Shown: positions 23,330 to 34,609 of the stretch, piece by piece
Numbering within the stretch: position 1 is the first letter of the stretch
Layout of the letters: every line of letters starts with the position of its first letter
Assembly: GCA_003254925.1 (NCBI GenBank)
Contig: QANZ01011469.1
Coordinates: forward strand, 182,384-246,383
Direction of reading: 5' to 3'
Length of the DNA: 64,000 bases
Source: Chamaecrista fasciculata
Taxonomy: Eukaryota > Streptophyta > Magnoliopsida > Fabales > Fabaceae
Translations under genes and position numbers: made by a program
Notes under the pieces: generated by a model
Seen by the model: only the letters and a program-made list of their open reading frames with translations
What the model was told of the DNA's origin: nothing
Database searches by the model: none

Positions 23330-24305
23330 CTAAATTGCAAATTTTAAAACTATTAACCCAGACCCTTCTGATTAGTAATCCATTTATTTTTATTTGTTCA
23401 GTGTCACGTAAGCATGTTTGAGCAAGGATATTATAGTAATTTTCTTATAATTCTAAAACCCACCCATACCAAACTCATCATTTTCTAACCCGACCCATAC
23501 TCACAATTGATGAAATTGGTCTAGATTGGAGTCCTACTGATAAATTCGCTTATGGAGAAACAAGCACTATATCTATTGCAAATGAGACACAGAAGCAGTA
23601 CACTGTACTACGACACTTTCCTGTTGATTCTAGAAAATTTCTGCTACATGCTTAATGTTGTTATGCTCTCATGATTAAAGGCTCTCATGATTTATTGATA
23701 AATCTGTCTCGGGCATATACTCATTTTTATTGTACAAGCCAACTAATTAACAGTAATAATTACCAAAATCATAAAACCACCTAAACGTAGATAAGATTGA
23801 CATTCGTTGATTAACCAAAGAAAAATCCCTCAAAGCCCGCTTGTTGCTTTGTGTGGTTTGGCTATTTCAATAAATATTAGCAAAGAAGAATTCACAGAAC
23901 GCGGAAGAATCCGCAGATGCGCGAAGTAAAAATTTTAGCAAATAGAAAAGCGAAAGCTAACAGAAGCGAAGACGATGAGACTAGCTACTACACTCTCGAC
24001 GATGACTAGCGGCACTTTCCGACTTCTCTCACGGCGTTTTCCGCTTCACACTGGTGGCCTCTCTTTCTATCGATGGAGAGTTAGGTTTTGGACAGAAGGA
24101 ATTGACCCAATTGTGGATATGGGTCGGGTTAGGTAATGATAAATTCGGTTTGGGTGGTTTATAGAATTATAGAAAAATTACTATAATATCCTTGTTAAAA
24201 ACATGTTTGCAATCTTAAAAACTAAAGGGATGCTTTGTCAAGTTGTAAAATTTAGGGATGTTATATGGTCGTGGCCTAAAACTTAAGGATGTATGTGCAA
24301 TTTAG
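23330..24305. mobile_element. Inverted-repeat element of about 1 kb with possible captured presequence ORF
   Basis: The left arm (about 23330-23525) and right arm (about 24090-24305) are reverse complements. Both contain CTAAATTGCA at the tip, GGATATTATAGTAATTTT inside, and CTAACCCGACCCATA further in. The interior (23526-24090) is unlike the arms and moderately GC-rich toward its right end. No convincing target duplication was found: AATAAAAGG on the left, AAAAAAGTA on the right. No transposase is visible. It abuts the family B MITE, so two inverted-repeat elements sit side by side upstream of RFC1. Confidence 0.72.
23976..24137 (+). CDS. Short frame resembling an organelle presequence, inside the inverted-repeat element
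   Basis: An ATG at 23976 opens 53 codons that end at TAA 24135-24137. The first half (MRLATTLSTMTSGTFRLLSR and on) is rich in Arg, Ser, Thr and Leu and lacks acidic residues, like mitochondrial or plastid targeting peptides. The second half runs into the right inverted repeat. It could be a captured 5' exon of a host organelle-protein gene. I recognise no specific family, and the frame is short enough to be chance. Confidence 0.25.
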
Positions 24306-24876
24306 AAAAAAGTAAATAGGTCAAAATCTCATTTTGGCCCTTATTACTTATCCCATATTTCATATTGATACGTAATATTTTTTTTTCCATTTTAATTCTT
24401 CATGTTTTCTAAAGATTTTGTTTTCTCTTGCATTACTTATCATTATGAACCTGTGGGAAGACTACCAAATCAGGACAAACTAGCATATAATTGGGAAAAC
24501 CAGTAAGAAATGGAGCGTTGCCCAAAGAAAGGGTAGGCTACTTCACCAAAGCTCAACACACTGATAGAGATGAAATTGTTCATGTTCGGACGCGAAACAA
24601 CAACTTCACGTTGTGTGGTATGGTATGCGGGGCAACTAGGTATAAGGAATCTATTAGGGATTTACTAATTGTACAGCTCAGTTGTTATTTCTTAAAAAAG
24701 TTAAATGCCATATAGGTAATTAGTTAACAAAAGATTAACGATATTAAAGGTTGTGGATTTATTTATAAAAAGTTAAAAATTGTAGGCACTGAGTTACAAA
24801 CTCAATGAAATCATAAGGACCATAATATTAATTTAATCTATTTTTTAATATGTTCTATAATTGTTACATCTCTACT
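24306..24876. other. Intergenic, nothing recognised
   Basis: AT-rich DNA between the inverted-repeat element and the SINE. An open frame of 74 codons at 24491-24715 shows no domain. Confidence 0.5.
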
Positions 24877-24893
24877 AAATATATTCATATTTT

Positions 24894-25095
24894 GTCAATA
24901 AAGGCTGGCCCAGTTGGTAAAGAGTTGATTCATAACCCACGAGGTCGTGAATTCGATTCTCACTGCCGATGTGAGGGCCTTATTGGTAGGCGATCTGTAA
25001 GTACCTCTGTAAGCGCTCATAGAGTCTTGAGGCTTGTTCTGGCCTTGGTGAGCCCCCGGAGCCCAACTCACCTAAACTTTTGTTCACAAAAAAAA
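24894..25095 (+). mobile_element. tRNA-derived SINE (family 1, well-preserved copy)
   Basis: A 202-bp body holds a polymerase III A box (GGCCCAGTTGGTAAAGAG) and a B box (GAATTCGATTCTC) about 40 bp apart, then a tRNA-unrelated region with GATGTGAGGGCC and TTGGTAGGCGAT, then an A-rich tail. The 17-bp word AAATATATTCATATTTT flanks it perfectly (24877-24893 and 25096-25112), which suggests fairly recent insertion. It is the better-preserved relative of the copy at 6776-6977. Confidence 0.88.
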
Positions 25096-25601
25096 AAATA
25101 TATTCATATTTTTTTTAAACTACTCAATGATTTTATGTATAGATTCCTCGTGAAATACACAAGTAAACTAAAAATTATGTGTGCAATAATGTAAAGGGAA
25201 TTAGAGTTATTTTTTTTTAAGGCAGTGTAGGCCTTCAAAAGTTTCTGAGATATGAATCAAAACTAATTAAGTATTTTTGTCAGCATATTTGATTAGCATA
25301 TTTGATTGTTATTTTTTTTAGTTGTAAAATTCACAAGATTATTGGAATTATATTTTCTGTTAAGTTCACTGTTTGAAATCTCACTCAAATTTAGAAGTGA
25401 TTTTTTAGATATTATATTAGACTTTTAAAATATTTTCAAATTTAACAAAAATCACTTAAATAAAAATGAACCTAACAAAATTATCTACCTTTGATTTTGT
25501 TCGTCCAATCAGAGTTTATTGCCACTGCTTCGTGATTTTGAACAAAATAACAAAAAGAAAAACTGAAAAAAGTATCAAGATAGATCTTGATTTAGAAATT
25601 A

Positions 25602-25721
25602 GTTGTTTCCACCTCAAAAGCATGCTTTATACAAGTTCTGAACGGTTGTTTCCACTCCAAATGCATGCATAACTAAAGCAAATTTGTAACAATGGTTTCC
25701 ACTTCAAAAGCTTCCCATAAC
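25602..25721. repeat. Three spaced imperfect repeats downstream of the SSL gene
   Basis: Three related words, each containing GTTTCCAC followed by a purine-rich stretch and usually GCATGC, begin near 25602, 25644 and 25690, about 43-46 bp apart. They lie just beyond the SSL stop codon, probably in or after its 3' UTR. Confidence 0.45.
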
Positions 25722-25768
25722 TATTATTGGATAACGTGGGAGCGAAAATCAGCCTCCAATCTTGTGCT

Positions 25769-28700
25769 TTATTTTTTTAGGTCATAAACTGCAACAAAAG
25801 GCATGAGAACACTTCCCATCCAGAGTTTACCATCCTTCTCTTCCACCTCACTAACTGCTCTTACAACTTTTCCTTCACTATCCTCCAATATCTGCAGAAG
25901 TTTACCCTCAGGGCTATACTTAACAACAAATCCACTGAGCCTCCATCCTATCTGAGCCAAGTATTGAATCCTTGTTGGAATAGGAAGCTTGAGTATAAAT
26001 TTTCTCAGCATTGGGTAGTGGGCATTAATGTAACTGTACAAATACCGTCGACAATGAAGAGCGATCCAAAACTCCCCATTTTCATTCGTTCTCACATTGT
26101 CAGGAAATCCAGGTAAAATGGCTAAGACCTCCGAAGTCCCAGCCTTATCACCTTTTAGCCAGAACTTATGTAAACTGGGGAATGAGAAACATAGAAGAAG
26201 AAATGTTGTGTCAATCATATTATCACTAATTTCTATTTATTCCCAAGTACTAAACTAACAAACATCAAAAGGCAAATGTAGACAAAGCTTAAGTGTATCA
26301 TTCCAATTTTCATCACCCCAGCTGTTGGATTCATTGGGTACTTTTACTATATGAAAATAAACTCTTGCAACCAAAGGAAATGCGATTTAGTAGTTTGACA
26401 AGAACATGCACTAAGAAAGTAAGAATATTTTTCTCAAATCAATTGAAAGGAAAACTTATCAAGATAAAAAGAAAAAAAAAAGATACTATAGTATGTCGGA
26501 TATGAAATAATCAAGTATTTCTTCTGAACTGCACAATTTCAGGTGAACACCATTAATCCCGATTCAATCTAAAGTAATTTTGTCGCAGAAATTTTACTAT
26601 AAGTGTTGCTTTAACTAGTAAACTAAATTTATAACTCCCTTTCTGAAGTAGGAGGATCAACTAGTGTTAGACTATGGGCTAAATAATACCTACGTCATTG
26701 AGAGCCTTATATAATGCAGATTCTAGCGTTTCACATGTGACATGACTCACGAATATGTATAGTAGGAAGGCAATAGACTGCCGTACATAATACATTTAGA
26801 AAAACTAATAGTTTTACCTGCCAGTAGAGCCTACATTGAAGACAAAGAAGGAACCATCCTTGCTTAAGGAAACGCCATTTGGAAATTGGATGTTCCTGAC
26901 AAGAACAGTGGTTTCCCCTGTGGTAGGATTGTATTTCAAAACCCTGCCACTATTATCACCAGCGAATACCAGCTGAATGAAGTTCCTGCACAAAACCATG
27001 TCAAAACAACAAGTAAATCAAGAAACAGAGATGAAATATATAAAGATGTAGAGAGCAGAATTCTGACCTCAGGATACCGAAGACAATAAATTTCCAGTAC
27101 ACTTAGAATTTACAATAATGCCATGCAAACCAATAAGCTTACTTTAAGCAAAGAGACGCTAAATATAGGACTCATTGAACATTTAGAACAGTAAAAATCC
27201 ACCATGGGAATTGTTAAACAAAGACCAGATTGGATAACTTTTTCTTCACATTTTCACATAGCCACAAGGGAATATATATACAAGGCTCAAGCTCTCCTAC
27301 CTACCTATATTAATTACATACTACCCAACTACTTACATAACTCATAACAACTCTTAACACCAACACAACTTTGCCAATACTGATCCCATTCAGACCTTTT
27401 ACTTGTGCTCTGATGAGTATTGGCCAAATGAAACCAGATTGTTCCTTAGTGGTTTCAAGAGCCTTCGAGCATTATTAAAGCAGCATAAAATGAAATATAT
27501 TCACCCAAAACCCTTGGTTAGGGACAATAACATCATATCATCTCCTTATAGTCCTCTCGTTTCATAAGAAAAGCCTCCCCATAAATTGATATTATACATT
27601 ATATGTACTTTGTTATATACTAGCATGGAGGTGGCAGCCCACGGAGGTGGCAGCCCACTACCTGTGTTCATGCTTTTAGTGTTGGAAATAAAAAAATATA
27701 AATATTCTAGAATATGTCTTTTAGAGTGTATGAATCTTTTAAAATTCTTAAGTTATGAGTGTGTTTAACTAAGAGTCCTAATATATGGAATTCGTTTAGA
27801 TGCTTTTGGTATAATCTACTAATAGGTTGAAGTTTAAAAGTTACATAAACTAGTGTATATAGGCCAAGAGTTTACATGTTAGGTAAGAGTGGAGGTTGAT
27901 CTATTTCTCATAGTATAAGTGTGCTTATAACCTATAAGTCTCCCTCTTCATAGTATTGCCTTGACTAATAGTATATTTGAGTGTAAGTCTCTTCTTAAAC
28001 CTCCTCTACTCTAACAAAATGATATTGAAGCCCACCATACTTCAGCACTCAATAGTTCTCTAAAGAATGGTGGTATGTTGGTATTACATGCTCTTCACGC
28101 AATAAGTTCATAGTTTTTTTTTTTTTGTTTTCTTTGTTTGGATTATAAAAAGAGAGAGGCTAATATTCCAAAGAGAACAAGCCCAGGGCAAGTGGCGAAA
28201 CCAGCCATTGCAGTAGGAGTAAATTATAATCATAAAAAAGCATCTTCAGATTTTGGCAAATCTAATTTTTAAGAAGTTCTTATTTTCAAAGTTGGGACAG
28301 TTGTCAAAAGTGCAGTCTCAGCATTTTAAGTATTGAATAACAAACCTTCTCGGATATATACTGCTGCTATCTGTGAAATAAACATTCCCTTCCTCATCAA
28401 TGTCTAAATCATTAGTAAATCTGAGCGGTACTCCTTCAGCTTCAGTTGCAAGAGGTGTTGCCAAACCACCCTCAGGTCCCACCTTCAACAGCCCAAAGTA
28501 AGCATCTGCAATGTATAAATCACCTGTTTTCTTGTGAAATCTGAGTCCCAGAGGCCTTCCACAGATGTGCTCATTCTTCACATAACTCATTGGCGTAGCA
28601 GATGCTATAGGATTACATATCTCTGACCTGTGTCCAAAATTCCATATTCATTAGCCATGAAAGGGCATAGAGGTATTCTGCTTGATAAAGTCATACAAGA

Positions 28701-29263
28701 AAATGAAATAACAATTTTGAAGGTCCAGTACCTCGTCATAACGCAATAGACATCTTAACAATAGTACAACAGAATATGAAATTCCAGGTGACAAACCAAC
28801 ATTGTTCTGTCAGTGTCTACAAATTCAGAATATAAGCATCAACATTACTTTTTTAGCACAATTCTCGTACACTTGAAATCGGCACTTACTTACTTTTCCT
28901 TCACAATAATCTGGTTTTACAAGCTAGTTTAAAAAAATACCAATTCTACAAAATCAGCGAATAACTACTCCTTAAAAGTTGAATTGAAACTGATAAATCA
29001 TTTCCATTCTCAAACTTAACCGCATTTTCTTATAATATCTAAGTAATATCATCTATCATATGTATAGCACAAGTTTCTATTCACTATGCTGTTGACTTCA
29101 GTTGTGTGGAACGTTTAACATTTCTCATCATGGTTATGTTATGCCAGTGCCAGAATCGTATCTACTCTTCTCTACTATCTTCGTTCAAATTCCAATAAGC
29201 ATAGCGAATTACAATTAAGAACAAAATCGAAAAAGAGACAAACAGATAGCGACCTAGCTAGCT

Positions 29264-29294
<31 letters not shown>

Positions 29295-29633
29295 GGAATC
29301 TGACCTGTTGGGCGAGGTATAAGCAAAATCAGTCCAAGATTGACCGTTCCAGAATAAAACTCTTCCATCAGCGACACCGGTGTAAGGGCCACGACCAAGA
29401 GGATCGAAGGTAATGCTCTCCGGTCCGTGAACTTGATTGAAGAACTTAATCTCCGATTTCTGCAACAGATTTTGTCTGTCGGCATCGGGGGGAACCTGAG
29501 ACCAGGGAGGCAAGTCGACTTTATGGACTTGGAAGTTGGGGAAGGCGGCGATGGGGCTATGGTTGAAAGGGTCTAAGCCACAATAGAGAGCAACGAGGAG
29601 GAAGAGAATGGCGAGTGTTGAAGCCAGCGTCAT
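25769..29633 (-). CDS. Strictosidine synthase-like (SSL) six-bladed beta-propeller protein
   Basis: Four coding exons on the minus strand (29305-29633, 28346-28627, 26818-26985, 25769-26174) join in frame to 394 residues. The N terminus MTLASTLAILFLLVALYCGL is a hydrophobic signal or anchor segment, so the protein probably enters the secretory pathway. Diagnostic segments are GPESITFDPLGRGPYTGVAD, FTNDLDIDEEGNVYFTDSSS, NPTTGETTVLV with FPNGVSLSKDGSF (the Str_synth core), LPGFPDNVRTNENGEFWIAL, and GKVVRAVSEVEEKDGKLWMG. Most plant members of this family have no proven substrate and lack the catalytic Glu of true strictosidine synthase, so alkaloid synthesis should not be assumed. In other plants close relatives are often labelled 'adipocyte plasma membrane-associated protein-like'. 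The gene lies tail-to-head downstream of nothing obviously co-regulated. Confidence 0.93.
29262..29290. repeat. (GA)n microsatellite at the start of SSL intron 1
   Basis: A GA run on the plus strand lies about 15 bp inside the intron after the exon-1 donor (donor at 29303-29304), so it reads (CT)n in the transcript. Confidence 0.9.
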
Positions 29634-30099
29634 CGCAACGAAAGGAACGAAAGGAGGTTGGAGAAATGAAAGTCAATGTGTAGAGAAGAAAGAAAGAGAG
29701 GATAGGTAGGAATACAAATACAATCTGGGGAAGCAAGGTTTGAATGTGTCTGATTGCAAGAAGGGTAGGTGAAGGTGAGAGTGAGGCACTTGCACTTCCT
29801 TGGAGGTGGGTAGGTACTAACTAGGTACATGGCTGCATTTGTCTGCCCCGAAGTGTCCAAGAAGTGGGTCCATATTGCTCTCATCTTAACCGTAAACATA
29901 CAGCTGACCTCATTCTAAAATATTTGTATTTCACATTTTGTGAATGTCTAATAAAAAAATGAGGTTATGTTTAGATTGGAGAGGAAGAGGAAGAGGAAGA
30001 GGAAGAGGGGAGAGAGGGTGTTTTTTTTTATATATATATAGATAGATAAAAACGGTGAACAAAAGTACAAACAAGGTATCTACGGGTCAAAATCTTGGG
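29634..30099. other. SSL 5' flank
   Basis: Leader and promoter of the SSL gene. A GGAAGA-type purine repeat lies at about 29980-30010 and a short TATATATA tract at 30030-30040. No separate gene is seen. Confidence 0.45.
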
Positions 30100-30850
30100 A
30101 GTCTCCAACTCTACCGCCTAATGAGAGGGTTCTCTAGTTAGGACTCGAAGATGCCACAACTTCCAAGGGATTAAAAACAAAGGCGTTAGTGCCAGGAGAG
30201 TTAACTGACGAAACCTAGACCTAGTTAAAAACAACATCATAATAACTAACTGAAAATAAAACAAATCTGATAACCGTCGAGGGGTGAACCCTGGTACCTT
30301 TCCAGATAGCTTCATTCCTGTACTTCCAAACCATATCAAGATCAACCAAGATGGTAATCTAGGAGGACTCAAATCGCTCTCTGTTTCTTTTCCACCGACG
30401 AACCCAACCATAAAGCCACCGTTGTAAGAGTCCCTCCCCCCCCCTCCCCCCCCCNCCCCCCCCCCCCCCCCCCCCACGTCACTCATAACCTAAAACAGTA
30501 GTCCAAACCAAACCGTTCTGGAGAAGCTACACCGCAAAAAATTGTGCGAGACCGAGTCGTCCGTCTCACCATAGAAGGGGCAGACAATGTCACAGTGAAG
30601 GTGGTGTCTATTCATATTAGTAAAGGTGGGAATACCATCATTATAGATCTTCCAAACATTGAGAAGAACCCTTGACGACACCTTCGTCTTCCAGAAGTCT
30701 TTCCACGGAAAAGAATCAACAGAATTATTACCATTACCTGGATGGCCCACCTGGCTGAGCAGATCAAAGCCCGCAGTAGCAGTGTACGACCCAGTGACAA
30801 CAGGAGTCCAAACCCACGTATCCGGTGAATGACGAATCGGGAGAGATAGA
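30100..30850 (-). mobile_element. LINE (non-LTR retrotransposon) 3' fragment
   Basis: The minus strand encodes the zinc-binding region that follows reverse transcriptase in plant LINEs: WVWTPVVTGSYTATAGFDLL, then FWKTKVSSRVLLNVWKI, GIPTFTNMNRHHLHCDIVCP and DDSVSHNFLRCSFSRTVWFG. The Cys/His pattern (HCDIVCPFY...SHNFLRC) matches the zf-RVT domain. After a poly-G/poly-C interruption, another frame continues with MVWKYRNEAIWKGTRVHP, the usual start of the RNase H-side linker in these proteins. Reverse transcriptase and endonuclease are absent, so this is a dead fragment. Confidence 0.8.
30434..30475. repeat. Poly-C tract containing an unresolved base
   Basis: About 40 consecutive C residues with one N at 30435 or close by interrupt the LINE fragment. 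The true length is uncertain; this is a likely assembly or sequencing weak point. Confidence 0.85.
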
Positions 30851-31899
30851 GTGTTGCAACATCTTTTCTTGCTTAAAAAGATAGAAATTAGAGGAAAGAA
30901 TATTGAAGGATCAATTTTATTGAAGAATTTATGATAAGAAATTTGGAAATTTAACATTTTCTTTTCCTTCCTTACCTTCTTCTCCAATTTCTTTCCCCTC
31001 TCTTCTTCTCTTGTATCAAACAAAATATATTTGGATAAAATAAATTTAGAAAAAAAACAATTTTGAAGGTAATTATTTTTTAAAACATATTAAAATTATA
31101 AAAGAAAGTAATTTAATTTTTTGCTTAAATTTACTTTATCTAAACATACTGTAAATATTTGTTTGTAAATTAAAAAGGAGGGAGAGGTAAAAAGATTGGA
31201 AGAAAAGTCTTAAGCTTAAAACTTTGTTAATACATCTATTTTCATTAAAACACTATCTATCATAATCATTTATATAAGGCTAGTTTATTATTTATTTTTT
31301 TGGTAGGATGTATATAAGGCTAGTTAAGTATGGATTAAACTATTATATTTATTTATTACAATTATTTTTCTAATTAGCTCATAAACAAACTACCGTGTAA
31401 TAATATATAATCTCAATATTTCATATTATTGGTAAGTTCTAGACTTGAGTTATACAATAATCATAGAAACAGAAAGATATTAAGAATCGTACGGGTGTTT
31501 TTTTTTACTACCCTTTACCCACTAAAGAACAATGCTGCTGGGGCCCGGGGCACTATTCAGAGAGGACATAAGGACATTGGTGACGGACTGACGGGACACA
31601 CAAAACCTGACTTGTTGGGCCATTGGTGTAAATTTATATTATTTAAATTAAATTGCATGAAATATGTCAAAATCTATGAGATATTTTAAAGATTATCTCG
31701 TATCGAAAATGTATATTTTTTTTGGTATCGAAAATGTATTGGTACTTATATTCTATAAGGATCTTAATGGGATAATCCGACAATATTTGTGATGATTCTC
31801 ATATGTGGAAAAAATTACTATACGATGAAACTTGTTTATATTATGTTATCTAGAGGTTTTTTGTCGTGTTTTGTAATGTTTTATAGTTTGGTTTAGGTG
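30851..31899. other. AT-rich intergenic DNA, nothing recognised
   Basis: No coding region or bounded element was identified. Confidence 0.5.
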
Positions 31900-33830
31900 T
31901 TTTAGGCCTCTAATATAATAATTATTGTATTGAGATCACAATTGTATTTTGGTTCTTTTATTGGCTTTTGTGTAATTCTTTTGAGTTTTGAGTGTTTAAA
32001 TATATCTATCTTTTCCCTCGAGATTTTACATGTTTATTTTGATGTAATTGTAGGCTTTGAGGAGCTAAAAACCCAAGGATTGAAGTGGAAGAAAGCCGGG
32101 ATCAAAGCACAATCAAGCTGGAAGTGAAACGGAGACGAAACACCACTTTTATAGCATCCGACGTTGGTCCGCCGGTCCCTTCTTGCCGGCAAGCCGATGA
32201 CCAAATTTATAGTAGCCTTCGTCGTTGGCTCGCCGGCATGCACGGAAGTGGCGAGCCAATGGCCAAAATCGCGTTTTTCATGCTAAATTCGTATTTTCAC
32301 TTGCCGAAACCCGATTTTCACTCAAATGTCCCGAAACCAAACCTTAGAGACCCGAAATTGAGTGTCTAACCCAACTCAATTGGTCCCAAGACCCTACTCC
32401 TCACTTAAAATTCTCATTTTCTCTCATCATCAACACATTCACTCGCCACCAAGCCTCCAACTCGTCCCCCCTTCATCCACCTTCATCTCTTTCCATTTCC
32501 TTCACCTGCCATGGTCGAATTTGGAGGAGGAATTGTCATTTCCAGCGTTCTCCCACCGATGTCTGGGTAGGAAGCTTGCTTAGAGCATGAAGGATGAGGC
32601 TTGAGCACCAATTTCATCGTCTTAGGGAGTTTTTCTACACTTTATCATCTTTTCTTCTTAGGGTTTGTCTTAGTTGTTGAACTTTGATGAAATCCTGATA
32701 TAATAGATGATTTAGTTAGTATTTCTTGAGCTTAAATTTTTTTTTTCGGGTCCGGAGTGCTTTTTTACATTCTCTCTCATCTTGTGCCAAACGGTGGACC
32801 ATTTTTTTGATAGTCCACCAAATGTCGGGGCCTGATTACTACACTTTAGTCCTTTTGGTCCACCATTTCGGAGGCAAAAATAGAATGGTCGACCAAACGA
32901 AATAAACACCTCACAAGTTGCCTATGATTATAATCATATTTTCACGATTCCCAAGGCAAACAGTGACAAAATCTGATTTTTTTAAAAACAACAATCACAT
33001 CCAAACACACTTTGATTATTAGTCAAATCACATCTTACTTTTTCCAACTTTTTCTTCCATTTCTACCCTTATACAATTTATCAATTTTCTTACCCTTCTA
33101 TCTACCAACCACAATCATTACATACCCATTTCAATAATTTCACACCAAATAATCAACTTTCATCCAAACACTAATACACAAATAATCAACTTTGATTATA
33201 ATTATACTCCGATTATAATCAGAGCAGATTTTATTATAAGCGCAAACGAACTGACCCTTTGAGTCATTAATTTGATATTCTACATTGTTTAGCTCTATCG
33301 AGTTGTGATGATTGTGTGATTTATCTTAGTTGATGAATGTAGATTTGTTGACTAAACTAGTTCAAGAAATTGTGACTAATTTGATTGTGGTTTAATTAAT
33401 TTAATTGATTAGAAACTTGTTTAAGAACTAATTGTCTAAGTTAATTGAACCTCTCTATGAGTTTTCATGGAATATCAATTTAGTCCCTATTCGTGAAACT
33501 ACCGATATCATTTTGTGTGCAATGAGAGTCAAACTCATCCATTGTTCCAAGTGTTTTCTCCATTTTATATTTCCAACCTTTAGTTTATTTTGATTTGCAT
33601 TTTGATCTTTTAGTCCTTAGCTATTTTAGTCATTTAAACAAACCTTTCACAAATCATTTTTCATATTTTAGTATATAGTTTTATTGCATTTTCTTTAATT
33701 TCGACTTTTTGGAACCACTCTCACTCCATATACGTGGAGTCATTGAGAGAATACGATTTGGTAAGTCTATTATATTGTATATTTAGCTAGTCTTTTTGGT
33801 GCCGATCACTATGTCCTCTATTAAAGGTAG
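31900..33830 (+). mobile_element. Probable gypsy-type LTR retrotransposon remnant (non-coding)
   Basis: A mixed block: GC-rich LTR-like sequence at about 32040-32700 with repeated GGCTCGCCGGC/TTGCCGGC words, then an AT-rich part. Near 33715-33760, CCACTCTCACTCCATATACG followed by GTGGAGTCATTGAGAG resembles the conserved segment before the 3' end of Tat/Athila-like gypsy LTRs. No gag-pol coding survives and no LTR pair or target duplication could be defined. The part at 32740-33260 looks like a separate insertion because LTR-like text resumes after it. The assignment rests on texture and remembered motifs. Confidence 0.35.
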
Positions 33831-34233
33831 AATTATGTTTTCAAGATTAATAGCAAAAGAAAAACTTTAAAAAAGAGAAAATATTATAGGACAATGAAAA
33901 CCCTTTTTCTAAAACATGAATGAGGGTCTTGAGACAGTGAAATAACATTCTTATTTATAAAAGAACAAGAGAATTTTAGAAATCAAACTGTTCAATATTT
34001 GACTTAAGTAAAATTAAATTTCATATAATCTATTTCTAATGAATCAACCCATAACTTAATCAACGGATATTTAATCAATTAATGATTCAATTAAACCAAT
34101 ATTTGAACTTTAAAGTGGAACAATCCTATTATCCAATGTATTATTATCTTTTAAGGGTATTTTCTATCTTCGAATTTTAAATTTATCTAAACAATTAATT
34201 TTATTATTTTAAAAACAAACTGATTAATATATA

Positions 34234-34600
34234 GGTTTAAGTGCACTTTTAGTCCTATAATTTTGACAAATGTCTCAATTCAGTCTCATAAATTTTTTTG
34301 TTGCAATTTTGGTTTCATAACTTTTAAAAACGTCTCACTGTTGGTCCCAAACTGATTTCCATTCATTATCTGTCGTTAAAGATGATCTAACATACTGAGT
34401 TGGATGATGACGTGACAAATATGGGTAAAGTTATGTGATAGACGGAAATTAGCTTGAGACTAATGGTGGAACGTTTTCAGAAGTTATGAGATCAAAATTA
34501 CAACAAAAAAATTATGGAACCAAATTGAGACCTTTGACTAAGTTATGAGACCAAATTGAAAATTTTGTTAAAATTATAGGATTAAAAGTACACTTTAACC
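34234..34600. mobile_element. MULE-type MITE, family A copy 2
   Basis: A 367-bp element with ends GGTTTAAGTGCACTTTTAG and ...AGTACACTTTAACC. The interior matches the copy at 8586-8971, including the central ACATACTGAGTTGGATGATG segment. TAATATATA lies directly outside both ends (34225-34233 and 34601-34609), a perfect 9-bp target duplication, although the flank is itself AT-repetitive. Confidence 0.88.
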
Positions 34601-34609
34601 TAATATATA

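Noticed and set aside
27680..28020. Possible solo LTR in SSL intron 2 (starts TGTTGG, ends TCTAACA)
   Set aside because: Ends are imperfect, no target duplication was found and no second copy exists in the window.
25769..29633. Strictosidine synthase as an alkaloid-pathway enzyme and possible gene cluster
   Set aside because: The protein belongs to the broad SSL family found in all plants, and none of the neighbours is a biosynthetic enzyme.
32085..32369. 94-codon frame beginning MEESRDQS
   Set aside because: Lies in LTR-like repeat text; no recognisable domain and no neighbouring gag-pol.
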